This document shows, piece by piece, positions 19,669 to 30,126 of a DNA stretch of 64,000 nt (within the stretch, counting starts at the first letter, position 1; each line of letters opens with the position of its first letter). This DNA is from Flavobacterium gillisiae. GTDB lineage: Bacteria > Bacteroidota > Bacteroidia > Flavobacteriales > Flavobacteriaceae. The notes beneath the pieces were generated by a model. The model saw nothing but the letters and a program-made list of their open reading frames with translations, was not told where the DNA came from and searched no databases. The position numbers were made by a program, and so were the translations under genes. The stretch is taken from the NCBI RefSeq assembly GCF_900107635.1, contig NZ_FNRD01000010.1:62001-126000 (forward strand). Reading direction: 5' to 3'.

Positions 19669-20286
19669 ATGTCTGGGTTAATTGGTAGAAAAATCGGCAT
19701 GACTAGTATTTTCGATGAAAACGGGAAGAATATTCCTTGTACAGTAATTGAAGCTGGTCCTTGTGTTGTTACCCAAGTCAGAACCATTGGTGTTGACGGG
19801 TACGAAGCGTTGCAACTAGGTTTCGATGACAAAAACGAGAAACATTCCACAAAAGCGGCTTTAGGTCACTTTAAAAAAGCGGGAACTGTAGCTAAGAAAA
19901 AAGTCGTTGAATTCCAGAATTTTGCAACAGAACAAAAACTAGGAGATCTTATAGATGTTTCTATGTTTGTTGAAGGAGAATTTGTAGATGTACAAGGTGT
20001 ATCTAAAGGTAAAGGTTTTCAAGGGGTTGTAAAACGTCACGGTTTTGGTGGTGTTGGTCAAGCAACTCACGGTCAACATAACCGTTTAAGAGCCCCAGGT
20101 TCTGTAGGAGCTTCTTCTTATCCATCTAGAGTATTCAAAGGAATGCGTATGGCTGGAAGAATGGGAGGAGAAAATGTAAACGTTCAAAACCTTAGAGTTT
20201 TAAAAGTAGTGACTGAAAAGAACCTACTTGTTATAAAAGGATGTGTTCCTGGATGTAACAACTCTTATGTAATCATTCACAAGTAA
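19669..20286 (+). CDS. rplC: 50S ribosomal protein L3
   Basis: 205 residues. L3 is an early assembly protein reaching toward the peptidyl-transferase centre. It starts [19 protein letters not shown] and contains the conserved extension [24 protein letters not shown]. It opens the S10-type cluster after its own promoter. Its stop codon shares one base with the rplD start (TAATG). Confidence 0.97.
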   Translation: MSGLIGRKIGMTSIFDENGKNIPCTVIEAGPCVVTQVRTIGVDGYEALQLGFDDKNEKHSTKAALGHFKKAGTVAKKKVVEFQNFATEQKLGDLIDVSMFVEGEFVDVQGVSKGKGFQGVVKRHGFGGVGQATHGQHNRLRAPGSVGASSYPSRVFKGMRMAGRMGGENVNVQNLRVLKVVTEKNLLVIKGCVPGCNNSYVIIHK

Positions 20287-20915
20287 TGGAAGTAAAAGTA
20301 TTAGATTTCAACGGAAAAGATACTGGAAGAAAGGTTGAACTTTCTGATTCAGTATTCGCAATTGAACCAAATAATCACGCTGTATACCTTGATGTTAAGC
20401 AATATTTAGCTAATCAAAGACAAGGAACGCACAAAGCTAAAGAAAGAGCTGAAGTAGCGGGAAGTACACGTAAGATTAAAAAACAAAAAGGAACTGGTAC
20501 TGCTCGTGCGGGTAGTGCAAAGAATCCATTGTTTAAAGGTGGGGGAACAGTTTTTGGACCTAGACCAAGAAGTTATTCATTCAAATTGAATAAAAACTTG
20601 AAACGTTTAGCAAGAAAATCTGCATTCTCAATGAAAGCAAAAGAATCAAATATTATCGTTCTTGAAGACTTTAAATTTGAAACACCAAACACTAAAAATT
20701 TCATTAATGTTTTGAAAGCTTTAGAGTTAGAAAATAAAAAATCTCTATTTGTGTTGGGCGATACGAATAAAAATGTATATTTGTCGTCACGCAATTTAAA
20801 GGCATCTAATGTTGTAAGTAGCTTAGAATTAAGTACTTATGCTATATTAAATGCTAATAACCTAGTTCTTTTAGAAAGCTCTTTGGAGATAATTGAAGAA
20901 AATTTAAGTAAATAA
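20286..20915 (+). CDS. rplD: 50S ribosomal protein L4
   Basis: 209 residues. L4 lines the nascent-peptide exit tunnel, and in E. coli it also represses the S10 operon. The tunnel loop is recognisable as GSTRKIKKQKGTGTARAGS followed by NPLFKGGGTVFGPRPRSYSF. Its start overlaps the rplC stop by one base, which indicates translational coupling. rplW follows after six bases. Confidence 0.97.
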   Translation: MEVKVLDFNGKDTGRKVELSDSVFAIEPNNHAVYLDVKQYLANQRQGTHKAKERAEVAGSTRKIKKQKGTGTARAGSAKNPLFKGGGTVFGPRPRSYSFKLNKNLKRLARKSAFSMKAKESNIIVLEDFKFETPNTKNFINVLKALELENKKSLFVLGDTNKNVYLSSRNLKASNVVSSLELSTYAILNANNLVLLESSLEIIEENLSK

Positions 20916-20921
20916 TAGGAT

Positions 20922-21212
20922 ATGAGTATCATAATTAAACCTATAGTAACGGAAAAAGTAACCAAAGAAAGTGAAGTTTTAAACCGCTTCGGATTCGTTG
21001 TTAACAAAAAAGCAAATAAAGTTGAGATTAAGAAAGCTATTGAAGCTGCTTATGGTGTGACTATTTTGAGTGTTAACACGATGAACGTAAGACCGGATAG
21101 AACTACAAAATACACTAAAAGTGGTTTAATCAGTGGAAAGACTAATGCAATTAAAAAAGCAATTGTTCAAGTACAAGACGGAGAAACAATTGATTTTTAC
21201 AACAATATCTAA
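20922..21212 (+). CDS. rplW: 50S ribosomal protein L23
   Basis: 96 residues. L23 sits at the tunnel exit and is the docking site for trigger factor and SRP. It begins MSIIIKPIVTEKVTKES, the typical L23 opening. The conserved KANKVEIKKAIEAAYGV and VNTMNVRPDR segments are present. The gaps to rplD and rplB are 6 and 9 bases. Confidence 0.97.
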   Translation: MSIIIKPIVTEKVTKESEVLNRFGFVVNKKANKVEIKKAIEAAYGVTILSVNTMNVRPDRTTKYTKSGLISGKTNAIKKAIVQVQDGETIDFYNNI

Positions 21213-21221
21213 GATAGAAAA

Positions 21222-22046
21222 ATGTCAGTAAGAAAATTAAAACCTATTACCCCAGGTCAGCGATTTAGAGTTGTGAATGGTTATGACGCCATTACAACTG
21301 ATAAGCCGGAACGCTCTTTGATAGCGCCGATAAAAAACTCTGGAGGTAGAAATAGTCAAGGAAAGATGACCATGCGTTATACGGGTGGTGGTCACAAGCA
21401 GAGATATCGTATCATTGATTTCAAAAGAACAAAGGAAGGAATTCCTGCGACAGTGAAGTCAATTGAATATGATCCAAATCGTACTGCATTTATCGCATTG
21501 TTAGCTTATGCTGATGGTGAGAAAACTTATGTTATTGCTCAAAACGGATTGAAAGTTGGTCAGAAATTAGTTTCTGGTCCAGATTCTCAACCGGAAATTG
21601 GTAATGCATTGCCGTTAAGCAGAATTCCGTTAGGAACTGTGATTTCTTGTATTGAGTTAAGACCAGGTCAAGGAGCAGTAATTGCTCGTTCTGCTGGAAC
21701 TTTTGCTCAATTAATGGCAAGAGACGGGAAATACGCAACAATCAAAATGCCTTCAGGTGAAACAAGATTAATCTTGTTAACTTGTGCTGCTACAATTGGA
21801 GCTGTTTCTAATTCAGACCACCAATTAGTTGTATCTGGTAAAGCAGGTAGAACAAGATGGTTAGGTAGAAGACCTAGAACAAGACCTGTTGCAATGAACC
21901 CTGTCGATCACCCAATGGGTGGTGGTGAAGGACGTTCTTCTGGTGGACATCCACGTTCAAGAAATGGAATACCAGCAAAAGGTTATAGAACTCGTTCTAA
22001 GAAAAACCCGAGTAACAAGTATATCGTAGAACGTAGAAAGAAATAA
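21222..22046 (+). CDS. rplB: 50S ribosomal protein L2
   Basis: 274 residues. L2 is a core large-subunit protein needed for subunit association and peptidyl-transferase activity. The conserved [18 protein letters not shown] and C-terminal [20 protein letters not shown] segments are present; the latter carries the histidine next to the catalytic centre. It lies in the tightly packed S10-type cluster, six bases before rpsS. Confidence 0.98.
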   Translation: MSVRKLKPITPGQRFRVVNGYDAITTDKPERSLIAPIKNSGGRNSQGKMTMRYTGGGHKQRYRIIDFKRTKEGIPATVKSIEYDPNRTAFIALLAYADGEKTYVIAQNGLKVGQKLVSGPDSQPEIGNALPLSRIPLGTVISCIELRPGQGAVIARSAGTFAQLMARDGKYATIKMPSGETRLILLTCAATIGAVSNSDHQLVVSGKAGRTRWLGRRPRTRPVAMNPVDHPMGGGEGRSSGGHPRSRNGIPAKGYRTRSKKNPSNKYIVERRKK

Positions 22047-22052
22047 TAAGAT

Positions 22053-22331
22053 ATGGCACGTTCATTAAAAAAAGGACCTTTCGTTCATTATAAGTTAGAC
22101 AAGAAAGTTCAAGAAAACATCGCAGGTGGAAATAAAGGAGTTGTAAAGACATGGTCTAGAGCTTCAATGATTACTCCAGACTTTGTTGGGCAAACTATCG
22201 CAGTTCATAACGGTCGTCAATTTGTACCAGTTTACGTAACAGAAAACATGGTAGGTCACAAATTAGGAGAGTTTTCACCAACTAGATCTTTTAGAGGTCA
22301 TGCTGGAGCAAAAAATAAAGGTAAAAAATAA
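22053..22331 (+). CDS. rpsS: 30S ribosomal protein S19
   Basis: 92 residues. S19 lies on the 30S head with S13 and contacts the A-site tRNA region. The sequence [15 protein letters not shown] and the motif [22 protein letters not shown] are diagnostic, as is the C-terminal [14 protein letters not shown]. It is six bases from each neighbour (rplB and rplV). Confidence 0.97.
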   Translation: MARSLKKGPFVHYKLDKKVQENIAGGNKGVVKTWSRASMITPDFVGQTIAVHNGRQFVPVYVTENMVGHKLGEFSPTRSFRGHAGAKNKGKK

Positions 22332-22337
22332 GAAGCA

Positions 22338-22748
22338 ATGGGAGTTCGTAAAAGAGAAACAGCAGATGCGAGAAAAGAGGCTAATAAGTCTATTGCTTTC
22401 GCAAAATTGAATAACTGCCCTACTTCACCTAGAAAAATGCGCTTAGTAGCGGACTTGGTAAGAGGTCAGAAGGTAGAGAGAGCATTAAACATCTTAAGAT
22501 TTAGTTCTAAAGAAGCTTCAAGAAAATTAGAGAAATTGGTTTTATCTGTTATTGCCAACTGGCAAGCAAAAAACCCTGATGCTAATATGGAAGAAGCAGG
22601 TTTATTTGTTAAAACGATTACAGTAGATGGTGGAATGATGTTGAAAAGACTTCGTCCAGCTCCACAGGGTCGTGCACACAGAATAAGAAAACGTTCTAAC
22701 CACGTTACAATCGTGTTAGGATCTATTAATAACACACAAGCAATTTAA
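22338..22748 (+). CDS. rplV: 50S ribosomal protein L22
   Basis: 136 residues. L22 forms part of the exit-tunnel constriction with L4. It shows [21 protein letters not shown] and the tunnel loop near [21 protein letters not shown]. An N-terminal extension of about 20 residues ([19 protein letters not shown]) precedes the usual start of the family fold, as in other Bacteroidota. It is six bases from each neighbour. Confidence 0.97.
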   Translation: MGVRKRETADARKEANKSIAFAKLNNCPTSPRKMRLVADLVRGQKVERALNILRFSSKEASRKLEKLVLSVIANWQAKNPDANMEEAGLFVKTITVDGGMMLKRLRPAPQGRAHRIRKRSNHVTIVLGSINNTQAI

Positions 22749-22754
22749 TACAAG

Positions 22755-23504
22755 ATGGGACAAAAGACAAATCCAATTGGAAATAGACTTGGTATCATCA
22801 GAGGATGGGACTCAAACTGGTATGGTGGAAATGATTATGGTGATAAACTTGCCGAAGATCACAAAATCAGAAAGTATATCCATGCTCGTTTATCAAAAGC
22901 TAGTGTATCAAAAGTAATCATCGAGAGAACTTTGAAACTTGTAACCGTTACTATCACTACTGCTAGACCTGGTATCATTATCGGAAAAGGTGGACAAGAG
23001 GTAGACAAGTTAAAAGAAGAACTTAAGAAAATTACTGACAAAGAGGTTCAAATCAACATCTTTGAAATCAAAAGACCTGAACTTGACGCGTATCTAGTTG
23101 CTACAAGCATCTGTCGTCAAATCGAAAGCCGTATTTCTTACAGACGTGCAATCAAAATGGCTATTGCTGCTTCTATGCGTATGAACGCTGAAGGTATCAA
23201 AGTTTTGATTTCTGGTCGTTTGAATGGTGCTGAGATGGCACGTTCAGAAGGTTTCAAAGAAGGAAGAGTTCCTTTATCAACTTTCAGAGCCGATATTGAT
23301 TATGCATTAGCTGAAGCGCATACTACTTACGGTAGAATGGGTATCAAAGTGTGGATCATGAAAGGTGAAGTTTACGGAAAGAGAGATCTTTCTCCGCTTG
23401 CTGGAATGGACAAGAAACAATCTGGCGGAAAAGGTGGAGATTCTCCTCGTGGGAAATCTAACTTTAATAAAGGTGGAAAACCAGACGCTCGTAAAAGAAA
23501 GTAA
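22755..23504 (+). CDS. rpsC: 30S ribosomal protein S3
   Basis: 249 residues. S3 lines the mRNA entry channel and has helicase-like mRNA unwinding activity with S4. It begins [20 protein letters not shown]. The KH-domain GxxG loop lies in [20 protein letters not shown]. The C-terminal domain contains [21 protein letters not shown] basic, glycine-rich tail (about 25 residues from [11 protein letters not shown]) extends beyond the conserved core. Confidence 0.97.
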   Translation: MGQKTNPIGNRLGIIRGWDSNWYGGNDYGDKLAEDHKIRKYIHARLSKASVSKVIIERTLKLVTVTITTARPGIIIGKGGQEVDKLKEELKKITDKEVQINIFEIKRPELDAYLVATSICRQIESRISYRRAIKMAIAASMRMNAEGIKVLISGRLNGAEMARSEGFKEGRVPLSTFRADIDYALAEAHTTYGRMGIKVWIMKGEVYGKRDLSPLAGMDKKQSGGKGGDSPRGKSNFNKGGKPDARKRK

Positions 23505-23522
23505 TTTTTAAATTAAAGAAAA

Positions 23523-23948
23523 ATGTTACAGCCTAAAAGAACAAAATACCGTAAGGTACAAAAAGGTAAAATGAAAGGGAACTCTGGAAGAGGGCATGAA
23601 CTTTCTAATGGAATGTTTGGTATTAAATCTGTACATGAAGATGGAATGTTTCTAACTTCTCGTCAAATTGAAGCTGCGCGTATCGCTGCAACTCGTTTCA
23701 TGAAAAGAGAGGGACAATTATGGATCAAAATATTTCCAGACAAACCAATTACTAAGAAACCTCTTGAGGTACGTATGGGTAAAGGTAAAGGTGCAGTTGA
23801 GTATTGGGCTGCCGTTGTTAAACCCGGAAGAATTATGTTTGAAGTTGGAGGAGTTCCTTTGTCAGTTGCAAAAGAGGCGTTACGTCTTGCAGCTCAAAAG
23901 CTTCCAGTAAAAACTAAATTCGTAGTTGCTAGAGATTTCGAAGCATAA
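23523..23948 (+). CDS. rplP: 50S ribosomal protein L16
   Basis: 141 residues. L16 is a late-assembling protein that positions A-site tRNA and orders the peptidyl-transferase region. Typical parts are [28 protein letters not shown], the arginine-rich [18 protein letters not shown] and the C-terminal [14 protein letters not shown]. rpmC starts 13 bases later. Confidence 0.97.
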   Translation: MLQPKRTKYRKVQKGKMKGNSGRGHELSNGMFGIKSVHEDGMFLTSRQIEAARIAATRFMKREGQLWIKIFPDKPITKKPLEVRMGKGKGAVEYWAAVVKPGRIMFEVGGVPLSVAKEALRLAAQKLPVKTKFVVARDFEA

Positions 23949-23961
23949 TCTATATTATATT

Positions 23962-24159
23962 ATGAAACAATCAGAAATAAAAGATCTTTCTGCAGCGGAG
24001 TTGCAAGAGAAGCTTAGTTTGACTAAGAAAACATATGCTGACCTAAAAATGGCTCATGCTATATCGCCAATTGAGAACCCACTTCAAATTAGAGGTGTAA
24101 GAAGAACAATTGCAAGATTAGCTACAGAGCTAACTAAAAGAGAATTGCAACAATTGTAA
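23962..24159 (+). CDS. rpmC: 50S ribosomal protein L29
   Basis: 65 residues from the ATG at 23962 (MKQSEIKDLSAAELQEKL). L29 sits at the tunnel exit next to L23. The family pattern HAISPIENPLQIRGVRRTIAR is clear. An in-frame ATG at 23926 would add 12 residues inside the rplP coding region and does not resemble L29, so it was not used. Confidence 0.95.
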   Translation: MKQSEIKDLSAAELQEKLSLTKKTYADLKMAHAISPIENPLQIRGVRRTIARLATELTKRELQQL

Positions 24160-24170
24160 TCTGCTGAAAG

Positions 24171-24431
24171 ATGGAAGAAAAAAGAAATTTAAGAAAAGAA
24201 AGAGTTGGTGTTGTAACTTCGGACAAAATGGATAAATCTATTGTTGTTGCAGAAGTGCGTAAAGTAAAACACCCGTTATACGGTAAGTTCGTGTTGAAAA
24301 CTAAAAAGTATCATGCACACGACGAAACGAACGACTGTAACGTTGGGGATACTGTAAGGATTAGCGAAACGCGTCCTTTAAGTAAAACTAAATGTTGGAG
24401 GTTAGTTGAAATCCTAGAAAGAGCTAAATAA
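24171..24431 (+). CDS. rpsQ: 30S ribosomal protein S17
   Basis: 86 residues, an OB-fold protein that binds 16S rRNA early in 30S assembly. It shows [39 protein letters not shown] and [19 protein letters not shown]. It closes the S10-type gene order, and rplN (first gene of the classical spc order) starts only two bases later, so no transcription boundary is evident. Confidence 0.97.
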   Translation: MEEKRNLRKERVGVVTSDKMDKSIVVAEVRKVKHPLYGKFVLKTKKYHAHDETNDCNVGDTVRISETRPLSKTKCWRLVEILERAK

Positions 24432-24433
24432 TT

Positions 24434-24802
24434 ATGGTACAACAAGAATCAAGACTAAAAGTAGCAGATAACACAGGAGCTAAAGAAGTTTTAACTATCC
24501 GTGTTTTAGGAGGTACCAAAAGAAGGTATGCTTCTGTTGGTGACAAGATTGTAGTTTCTATCAAAGATACAACTCCTAACGGAAGCGTTAAAAAAGGAGC
24601 TGTTTCAACTGCAGTTGTTGTACGTACCAGAAAAGAAGTGAGAAGAGCCGATGGTTCTTATATCCGTTTCGATGACAATGCATGTGTTCTTTTGAACGCT
24701 GCAGGGGAAATGAGAGGAACTCGTGTTTTTGGACCGGTAGCAAGAGAACTTCGTGAAAAACAATTCATGAAAATTGTATCATTAGCACCTGAAGTGCTTT
24801 AA
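24434..24802 (+). CDS. rplN: 50S ribosomal protein L14
   Basis: 122 residues, exactly the usual length. L14 forms an intersubunit bridge with 16S rRNA and contacts L19. It begins [19 protein letters not shown] and contains the family signature region [21 protein letters not shown] and [15 protein letters not shown]. Confidence 0.98.
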   Translation: MVQQESRLKVADNTGAKEVLTIRVLGGTKRRYASVGDKIVVSIKDTTPNGSVKKGAVSTAVVVRTRKEVRRADGSYIRFDDNACVLLNAAGEMRGTRVFGPVARELREKQFMKIVSLAPEVL

Positions 24803-24813
24803 TTCGTTTTAAG

Positions 24814-25128
24814 ATGATAAAGCTAAAAATAAAAACTGGAGACATTGTAAGAGTAATTGCTGGTGACCATAAAGGTTCAGAAGGTAAAGTATTACGTGTT
24901 GACCGCGAGAAAAACAAAGCTATTGTTGAAGGTGTAAACATGGTTTCAAAACACACGAAACCAAGTGCAAAAAGCCCTCAAGGTGGTATTGTAAAAAAAG
25001 AAGCTGCTATTCAAATATCTAATATATCTCTAATTGATCCTAAAACTAAGGAAGCAACTAGAGTTGGAATTAGAGTTGAAGGAGATAAGAAAGTAAGATT
25101 TTCGAAAAAATCTAATCAAGTACTATAG
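24814..25128 (+). CDS. rplX: 50S ribosomal protein L24
   Basis: 104 residues. L24 initiates large-subunit assembly and contains a KOW motif, visible as [20 protein letters not shown]. The conserved [14 protein letters not shown] segment follows. The gap to rplE is two bases. Confidence 0.97.
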   Translation: MIKLKIKTGDIVRVIAGDHKGSEGKVLRVDREKNKAIVEGVNMVSKHTKPSAKSPQGGIVKKEAAIQISNISLIDPKTKEATRVGIRVEGDKKVRFSKKSNQVL

Positions 25129-25130
25129 TA

Positions 25131-25682
25131 ATGGAGTATACACCTAGACTAAAAGAAGAATATAAGAACAGAGTAATATCTGCTCTTAAAGAGGAGTACG
25201 GATACACAAACGTAATGCAAGTTCCAAAATTGGAAAAAATCGTTTTGAGCCGTGGAGTTGGAGCAGCAGTTTCTGATAAAAAATTAATCGACTATGCAGT
25301 TGATGAATTAACAAAGATAACTGGACAAAAAGCTATATCTACAATTTCAAAGAAAGATGTTGCATCTTTCAAATTGAGAAAAGGAATGCCGATTGGTGCT
25401 AAAGTTACTTTACGTGGAGAAAGAATGTATGAGTTTTTAGATAGACTTATTACTTCTGCTTTGCCACGTGTTAGAGATTTCAGTGGTATAAAAGCTACAG
25501 GTTTTGACGGAAGAGGAAACTATAACCTTGGGGTTTTAGAACAAATCATTTTCCCAGAAATTGACATTGATAAAGTAAACAAAATATCAGGTATGGATAT
25601 CTCTTTTGTAACTACTGCAAAAACAGATAAGGAAGCAAAGTCATTATTGGCTGAATTAGGATTACCTTTTAAAAAGAATTAA
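25131..25682 (+). CDS. rplE: 50S ribosomal protein L5
   Basis: 183 residues. L5 binds 5S rRNA and contacts P-site tRNA and S13. Characteristic parts are [37 protein letters not shown] and the C-terminal [19 protein letters not shown]. The gaps to rplX and rpsN are two and three bases. Confidence 0.97.
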   Translation: MEYTPRLKEEYKNRVISALKEEYGYTNVMQVPKLEKIVLSRGVGAAVSDKKLIDYAVDELTKITGQKAISTISKKDVASFKLRKGMPIGAKVTLRGERMYEFLDRLITSALPRVRDFSGIKATGFDGRGNYNLGVLEQIIFPEIDIDKVNKISGMDISFVTTAKTDKEAKSLLAELGLPFKKN

Positions 25683-25685
25683 GAT

Positions 25686-25955
25686 ATGGCTAAAGAATCA
25701 ATGAAAGCCCGTGAGGTGAAGAGAGAAAAAACGGTAGCTAAGTATGCTGAGAAAAGAAAAGCTTTGTTAGAGGCTGGAGATTTCGTAGGTTTGCAGAAAT
25801 TACCTAAAAACGCTTCACCTGTTCGTTTACACAACAGATGTAAAATTACAGGTAGACCTAGAGGTTATATGCGTCAATTTGGTGTTTCACGTGTTACATT
25901 TCGTGAAATGGCAAATAACGGATTGATACCAGGGGTTAAAAAAGCCAGTTGGTAA
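25686..25955 (+). CDS. rpsN: 30S ribosomal protein S14 (zinc-free type)
   Basis: 89 residues. S14 is a 30S head protein. The conserved [19 protein letters not shown] and [18 protein letters not shown] segments are intact. The paired CxxC motifs of the zinc-binding form are missing; only one Cys remains (in NRC), so this is the C-minus form. A 70-base gap with a strong hairpin follows before rpsH. Confidence 0.97.
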   Translation: MAKESMKAREVKREKTVAKYAEKRKALLEAGDFVGLQKLPKNASPVRLHNRCKITGRPRGYMRQFGVSRVTFREMANNGLIPGVKKASW

Positions 25956-25971
25956 AAAATTAATTTTAATT

Positions 25972-26011
25972 GGTTAAAGGTTCTTCAGAAGGTCTGAAGA
26001 AAACCATAACC
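25972..26011 (+). promoter_or_regulatory. Structured RNA element before rpsH
   Basis: The only sizeable gap within the spc genes contains a two-level hairpin. The inner stem is TTCTTCAGA (25981-25989) with TCTGAAGAA (25993-26001) around a three-base loop; the outer stem is GGTTA (25972-25976) with TAACC (26007-26011). There is no U-tract after it and the operon continues, so it is more likely a regulatory or processing site than a terminator. S8 is a known operon repressor in E. coli, which makes an S8 site plausible but unproven. Confidence 0.5.
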
Positions 26012-26025
26012 GCAAATTTATACAT

Positions 26026-26424
26026 ATGTATACAGATCCTATTGCAGATTATTTAACAAGGGTTAGAAACGCTGTGGCTGCAAACCACAAAGTTGTTGAG
26101 ATCCCTGCATCTAATCTAAAAAAAGAAATAACTAAGATCTTATTTGATCAAGGTTATATCTTAAGTTACAAATTTGAAGACAACGCTGTTCAGGGTTCAA
26201 TCAAAATTGCTTTGAAGTATGATAAAGATACTAAAGAGTCAGTAATAAAAGATATCCAAAGAATTAGTAAACCAGGTTTACGTAAATATTCAAGTTCTTC
26301 AACCATTCCAAGAATCCTTAACGGATTAGGTATTGCTATTGTTTCTACATCAAAAGGATTGATGACAGGAAAAAAAGCAAAACAATTGAATGTTGGTGGT
26401 GAAGTAATTTGTTACGTATACTAA
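26026..26424 (+). CDS. rpsH: 30S ribosomal protein S8
   Basis: 132 residues. S8 binds the central domain of 16S rRNA and, in E. coli, its own operon mRNA. It shows [29 protein letters not shown]-like [13 protein letters not shown] and the C-terminal [20 protein letters not shown] and GGEVICYVY signature. The hairpin 15-54 bases upstream of its start could be a feedback site. Confidence 0.97.
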   Translation: MYTDPIADYLTRVRNAVAANHKVVEIPASNLKKEITKILFDQGYILSYKFEDNAVQGSIKIALKYDKDTKESVIKDIQRISKPGLRKYSSSSTIPRILNGLGIAIVSTSKGLMTGKKAKQLNVGGEVICYVY

Positions 26425-26439
26425 TAAATAGACTATAAG

Positions 26440-26982
26440 ATGTCAAGAATAGGTAAAAGCCCAATTGTAATCCCTGCTGGAGTAACTGTAGAAGTTAAAG
26501 ATGGTATTATTACAGTAAAAGGAAAAAATGGTCAACTTACACAGGAGTTTTCGGACGTAACTGTTACAGTTGAAGACGGTCAAGTTCAAGTAGACAGATC
26601 GTCTGATCACAAAGACCAAAGAGCAAAACACGGTTTGTACAGATCTTTAATCAATAACATGATTATCGGTGTAACAGATGGTTTTACAAAATCGTTGGAA
26701 TTGGTAGGAGTTGGTTATAGAGCTTCGAATCAAGGACAAAAATTAGATTTAGCTCTTGGATATTCTCACAATATCGTTTTGCAAGTTGCTGCTGAAGTAA
26801 CTTTAGAAACTATATCTGAAAAAGGTAAAAACCCAATTGTTAAACTTACATCGTTTGACAAACAACTTTTAGGTCAAGTTGCGGCAAAAATTAGAGCTTT
26901 TCGTAAGCCTGAGCCGTACAAAGGAAAAGGAGTTAAATTTGTGGGTGAAGTATTAAGAAGAAAAGCAGGTAAATCAGCTTAA
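26440..26982 (+). CDS. rplF: 50S ribosomal protein L6
   Basis: 180 residues. L6 lies near the factor-binding region (sarcin-ricin loop) of the 50S subunit. It starts [20 protein letters not shown] and has the repeated L6 fold, with the C-terminal signature [20 protein letters not shown]. The gaps to rpsH and rplR are 15 and 11 bases. Confidence 0.97.
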   Translation: MSRIGKSPIVIPAGVTVEVKDGIITVKGKNGQLTQEFSDVTVTVEDGQVQVDRSSDHKDQRAKHGLYRSLINNMIIGVTDGFTKSLELVGVGYRASNQGQKLDLALGYSHNIVLQVAAEVTLETISEKGKNPIVKLTSFDKQLLGQVAAKIRAFRKPEPYKGKGVKFVGEVLRRKAGKSA

Positions 26983-26993
26983 AAAATAAGATT

Positions 26994-27344
26994 ATGTCAT
27001 TATCAAAACCTGAAAGAAGACAGAGAATTAGATTCAGAATTAGAAAGACGATTAGTGGTTCTGCTACAAATCCAAGACTATCTGTATTTAGAAGTAACAA
27101 AGAAATTTATGCTCAACTTATTGATGACGTAAACGGAGTTACTATTTTGGCTGCTTCTTCAAGAGAAAAAGAAATAGGAAAAGGTACTAACGTAGAGGTT
27201 GCTATTGCAGTTGGAAAACTTGTAGCAGAGAAAGCGTTAAAAGCTGGGATAGAAGTTGTAACATTCGATAGAGGAGGTTACTTGTATCACGGTCGTATTA
27301 AATCATTAGCAGAAGGCGCGAGAGCGGCTGGACTTAAATTCTAA
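26994..27344 (+). CDS. rplR: 50S ribosomal protein L18
   Basis: 116 residues. L18 binds 5S rRNA with L5 and L25. Visible conserved parts are [38 protein letters not shown] and [20 protein letters not shown]. rpsE follows after six bases. Confidence 0.97.
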   Translation: MSLSKPERRQRIRFRIRKTISGSATNPRLSVFRSNKEIYAQLIDDVNGVTILAASSREKEIGKGTNVEVAIAVGKLVAEKALKAGIEVVTFDRGGYLYHGRIKSLAEGARAAGLKF

Positions 27345-27350
27345 TATATT

Positions 27351-27875
27351 ATGTCTAATAAATACAAGAATGTAGAGTTGGTAAAACCAAGTGGTCTTGA
27401 ATTAAAAGATCGTTTGGTGAGTGTTAATCGTGTTACTAAAGTTACAAAGGGTGGTAGAGCTTTCGGTTTTTCTGCTATTGTAGTTGTAGGTGATGAAAAT
27501 GGTGTTGTAGGTCATGGATTAGGGAAATCTAAAGATGTTTCTGAAGCAATTGCGAAAGCAGTAGAAGATGCTAAGAAAAATCTAGTAAAAATTCCTTTGA
27601 ATGGACAATCAGTACCACACGAACAAAAAGGTAAGTTTGGTGGAGCTCGTGTATTTTTAATTCCTGCCTCTCATGGTACAGGAGTTATTGCAGGTGGAGC
27701 TGTTCGTTCAGTTCTTGAGTCAGTTGGGATTCACGATGTATTATCGAAATCTCAAGGATCATCAAACCCTCACAACGTAGTTAAGGCAACTTTTGATGCG
27801 TTGTTACAAATGAGAAGCGCCTATAGTGTTGCAAAACAAAGAGGAGTTTCTTTAGAAAAAGTTTTTAAAGGTTAA
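27351..27875 (+). CDS. rpsE: 30S ribosomal protein S5
   Basis: 174 residues. S5 helps maintain decoding accuracy and mRNA entry. The dsRBD-like N-terminal part contains [19 protein letters not shown] and [14 protein letters not shown]. The C-terminal domain contains [19 protein letters not shown] and [20 protein letters not shown]. Confidence 0.97.
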   Translation: MSNKYKNVELVKPSGLELKDRLVSVNRVTKVTKGGRAFGFSAIVVVGDENGVVGHGLGKSKDVSEAIAKAVEDAKKNLVKIPLNGQSVPHEQKGKFGGARVFLIPASHGTGVIAGGAVRSVLESVGIHDVLSKSQGSSNPHNVVKATFDALLQMRSAYSVAKQRGVSLEKVFKG

Positions 27876-27887
27876 TTCAAGGAAATT

Positions 27888-28070
27888 ATGGCTAAATTAT
27901 TAGTAAAACAAGTTAGAAGTAAAATCAACTGTCCTCTTACTCAAAAAAGAGGATTGGAAGCTTTAGGTCTACGTAAAATGGGACAAATTGTAGAGCATGA
28001 TTCAAACCCTACAATCCTTGGGATGATAAACAAAGTTAAACACTTAGTTTCTGTAGAGGAAACTAAATAA
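27888..28070 (+). CDS. rpmD: 50S ribosomal protein L30
   Basis: 60 residues, typical for bacterial L30. The sequence [20 protein letters not shown] followed by [15 protein letters not shown] matches the family. It lies between rpsE and rplO with gaps of 12 and 11 bases. Confidence 0.96.
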   Translation: MAKLLVKQVRSKINCPLTQKRGLEALGLRKMGQIVEHDSNPTILGMINKVKHLVSVEETK

Positions 28071-28081
28071 CAAATACTGTT

Positions 28082-28534
28082 ATGAATTTAAGTAACTTAC
28101 AACCAGCTGAGGGTTCAACACACAGTCAAAATAAGAGATTAGGTAGAGGAGAAGGTTCTGGAAAAGGTGGTACTTCGTCAAGAGGTCACAACGGACAAAA
28201 ATCTCGTTCTGGTTATTCTAAAAAGATTGGTTTTGAAGGAGGGCAAATGCCACTTCAAAGACGTGTGCCTAAGTTTGGTTTTACAAACATCAATCGTAAA
28301 GAATACGAAGGTGTGAATCTTGATACACTTCAATTGTTAGTAGATAATGGAATTGTAACTGATGCTGTCGATATGACAACTTATGTTGCAAACCGTTTAG
28401 CTACTAAGAATGAAATCGTTAAGATTTTAGGAAGAGGAGAATTGAAAGCAAAATTAAAAGTAACTGCTCACAAATTTACTGCTACTGCAAAAGCTGCTAT
28501 TGAAGCTGCTGGAGGAGAAGCTGTAACAATGTAA
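28082..28534 (+). CDS. rplO: 50S ribosomal protein L15
   Basis: 150 residues. L15 is a late assembly protein in the 50S core. The basic, glycine-rich N-terminal half (KRLGRGEGSGKGGTSSRGHN) and FEGGQMPLQRRVPKFGF are characteristic. secY starts 13 bases later, as in most bacteria. Confidence 0.97.
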   Translation: MNLSNLQPAEGSTHSQNKRLGRGEGSGKGGTSSRGHNGQKSRSGYSKKIGFEGGQMPLQRRVPKFGFTNINRKEYEGVNLDTLQLLVDNGIVTDAVDMTTYVANRLATKNEIVKILGRGELKAKLKVTAHKFTATAKAAIEAAGGEAVTM

Positions 28535-28547
28535 TTTTTCAATTAAT

Positions 28548-29894
28548 ATGAAGAAATTTATTGAATCAATAAGTAATGTTTGGAAAATCGAGGAACTAAA
28601 AAACAGAATCCTAATTACGTTAGGTCTGCTTTTAGTTTATCGTTTTGGAGCACATGTTACGCTTCCGGGAATTGATGCAACACAATTAAATAGTTTAGCG
28701 GGACAAACCAAAAGTGGTATTGGATCTATCCTAGATATGTTTACTGGTGGTGCATTCTCTAAAGCGTCAGTTTTTGCTTTAGGAATTATGCCTTACATTT
28801 CGGCTTCTATTGTTGTTCAGCTTATGGGAATTGCTATTCCTTATTTGCAAAAGCTTCAAAACGATGGTGAGAGTGGTAGAAAAAAGATTAATCAGATAAC
28901 TCGTTGGTTGACTATTGTTATTACACTAGTACAAGGGCCAACTTACATCTACAATCTATATAGAACTTTACCTAGTAGTGCATTTTTATTAGGGTTTAAT
29001 TCTTTTGAATTCTTATTTTCTTCAGTGATTATCTTAGTTACAGGTACAATATTTGCCATGTGGTTAGGAGAAAAAATAACTGATAAAGGAATTGGAAATG
29101 GTATTTCGCTTTTAATTATGGTAGGTATACTTGCTAGATTTCCTCAAGCATTTATACAGGAATTTACTACTAGAGTTACGAATAACAACGGTGGACCAAT
29201 GTTATTGGTTATCGAAATTATTATATGGCTTTTAGTTATTGTTGCCTGTGTTTTATTAACTATGGCAATTAGAAAGATACCAGTACAGTACGCTCGTCGT
29301 ACTACGTCAGGTGATTTTGAACAAGATATGATGGGTGGTAATAGACAATGGATTCCATTAAAGCTTAATGCTTCTGGAGTTATGCCTATTATCTTTGCTC
29401 AAGCTATCATGTTCATTCCTGCTGCTGTGGCTGGGTTGTCTAAATCAGATGCATCGCAATCAGTTGTTGGCGCTTTTAGTAATATGTTCGGTTTTTGGTA
29501 TAACCTTGTTTTTGCAACTTTAATAGTTGTATTTACTTTCTTTTATACTGCAATTACAGTTCCTACTAATAAGATGTCAGATGATTTGAAAAGAAGTGGA
29601 GGATTTATTCCAGGTATTAGACCAGGTGTAGAGACTTCAGATTTTCTTGACAAAGTGATGTCTTTGATAACTTTCCCAGGATCTTTATTTCTAGCTCTAA
29701 TAGCTGTGTTCCCAGCGATTATTGTAAGTCTTATGGATGTTCAACAATCTTGGGCAATGTTTTTTGGGGGTACCTCATTAATAATTATGGTTGGTGTTGC
29801 CATAGATACAATTCAACAAATTAATTCATACTTGTTAAACAAACATTATGACGGTTTAATGAAGAGTGGAAAAAATAGAAAAGCAGTAGCTTAA
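28548..29894 (+). CDS. secY: Preprotein translocase subunit SecY
   Basis: 448 residues with ten predicted membrane segments. SecY forms the protein-conducting channel with SecE and SecG. The plug region ([19 protein letters not shown]), the conserved [17 protein letters not shown], the cytoplasmic loop [18 protein letters not shown] before [17 protein letters not shown], and [15 protein letters not shown] are all present. infA follows after four bases. The usual adk/map genes between secY and infA are absent, as commonly seen in Flavobacteriia. Confidence 0.97.
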   Translation: MKKFIESISNVWKIEELKNRILITLGLLLVYRFGAHVTLPGIDATQLNSLAGQTKSGIGSILDMFTGGAFSKASVFALGIMPYISASIVVQLMGIAIPYLQKLQNDGESGRKKINQITRWLTIVITLVQGPTYIYNLYRTLPSSAFLLGFNSFEFLFSSVIILVTGTIFAMWLGEKITDKGIGNGISLLIMVGILARFPQAFIQEFTTRVTNNNGGPMLLVIEIIIWLLVIVACVLLTMAIRKIPVQYARRTTSGDFEQDMMGGNRQWIPLKLNASGVMPIIFAQAIMFIPAAVAGLSKSDASQSVVGAFSNMFGFWYNLVFATLIVVFTFFYTAITVPTNKMSDDLKRSGGFIPGIRPGVETSDFLDKVMSLITFPGSLFLALIAVFPAIIVSLMDVQQSWAMFFGGTSLIIMVGVAIDTIQQINSYLLNKHYDGLMKSGKNRKAVA

Positions 29895-29898
29895 TCTT

Positions 29899-30114
29899 AT
29901 GGCAAAACAATCAGCAATAGAACAAGACGGATCCATAATTGAAGCATTATCAAATGCGATGTTCCGTGTAGAGTTAGAAAATGGACATATCGTAATTGCT
30001 CATATATCTGGAAAGATGCGTATGCATTATATCAAATTATTACCTGGTGATAAAGTGAAACTAGAAATGAGCCCATACGATTTGTCAAAAGCAAGAATTA
30101 CTTATAGATATTAA
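29899..30114 (+). CDS. infA: Translation initiation factor IF-1
   Basis: 71 residues, a single S1-type OB fold. IF-1 occupies the A site during initiation and helps IF-2 and IF-3. The sequence shows [40 protein letters not shown] and [11 protein letters not shown], all standard. It lies four bases after secY and 12 bases before rpmJ. Confidence 0.97.
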   Translation: MAKQSAIEQDGSIIEALSNAMFRVELENGHIVIAHISGKMRMHYIKLLPGDKVKLEMSPYDLSKARITYRY

Positions 30115-30126
30115 AGGATATTCACA

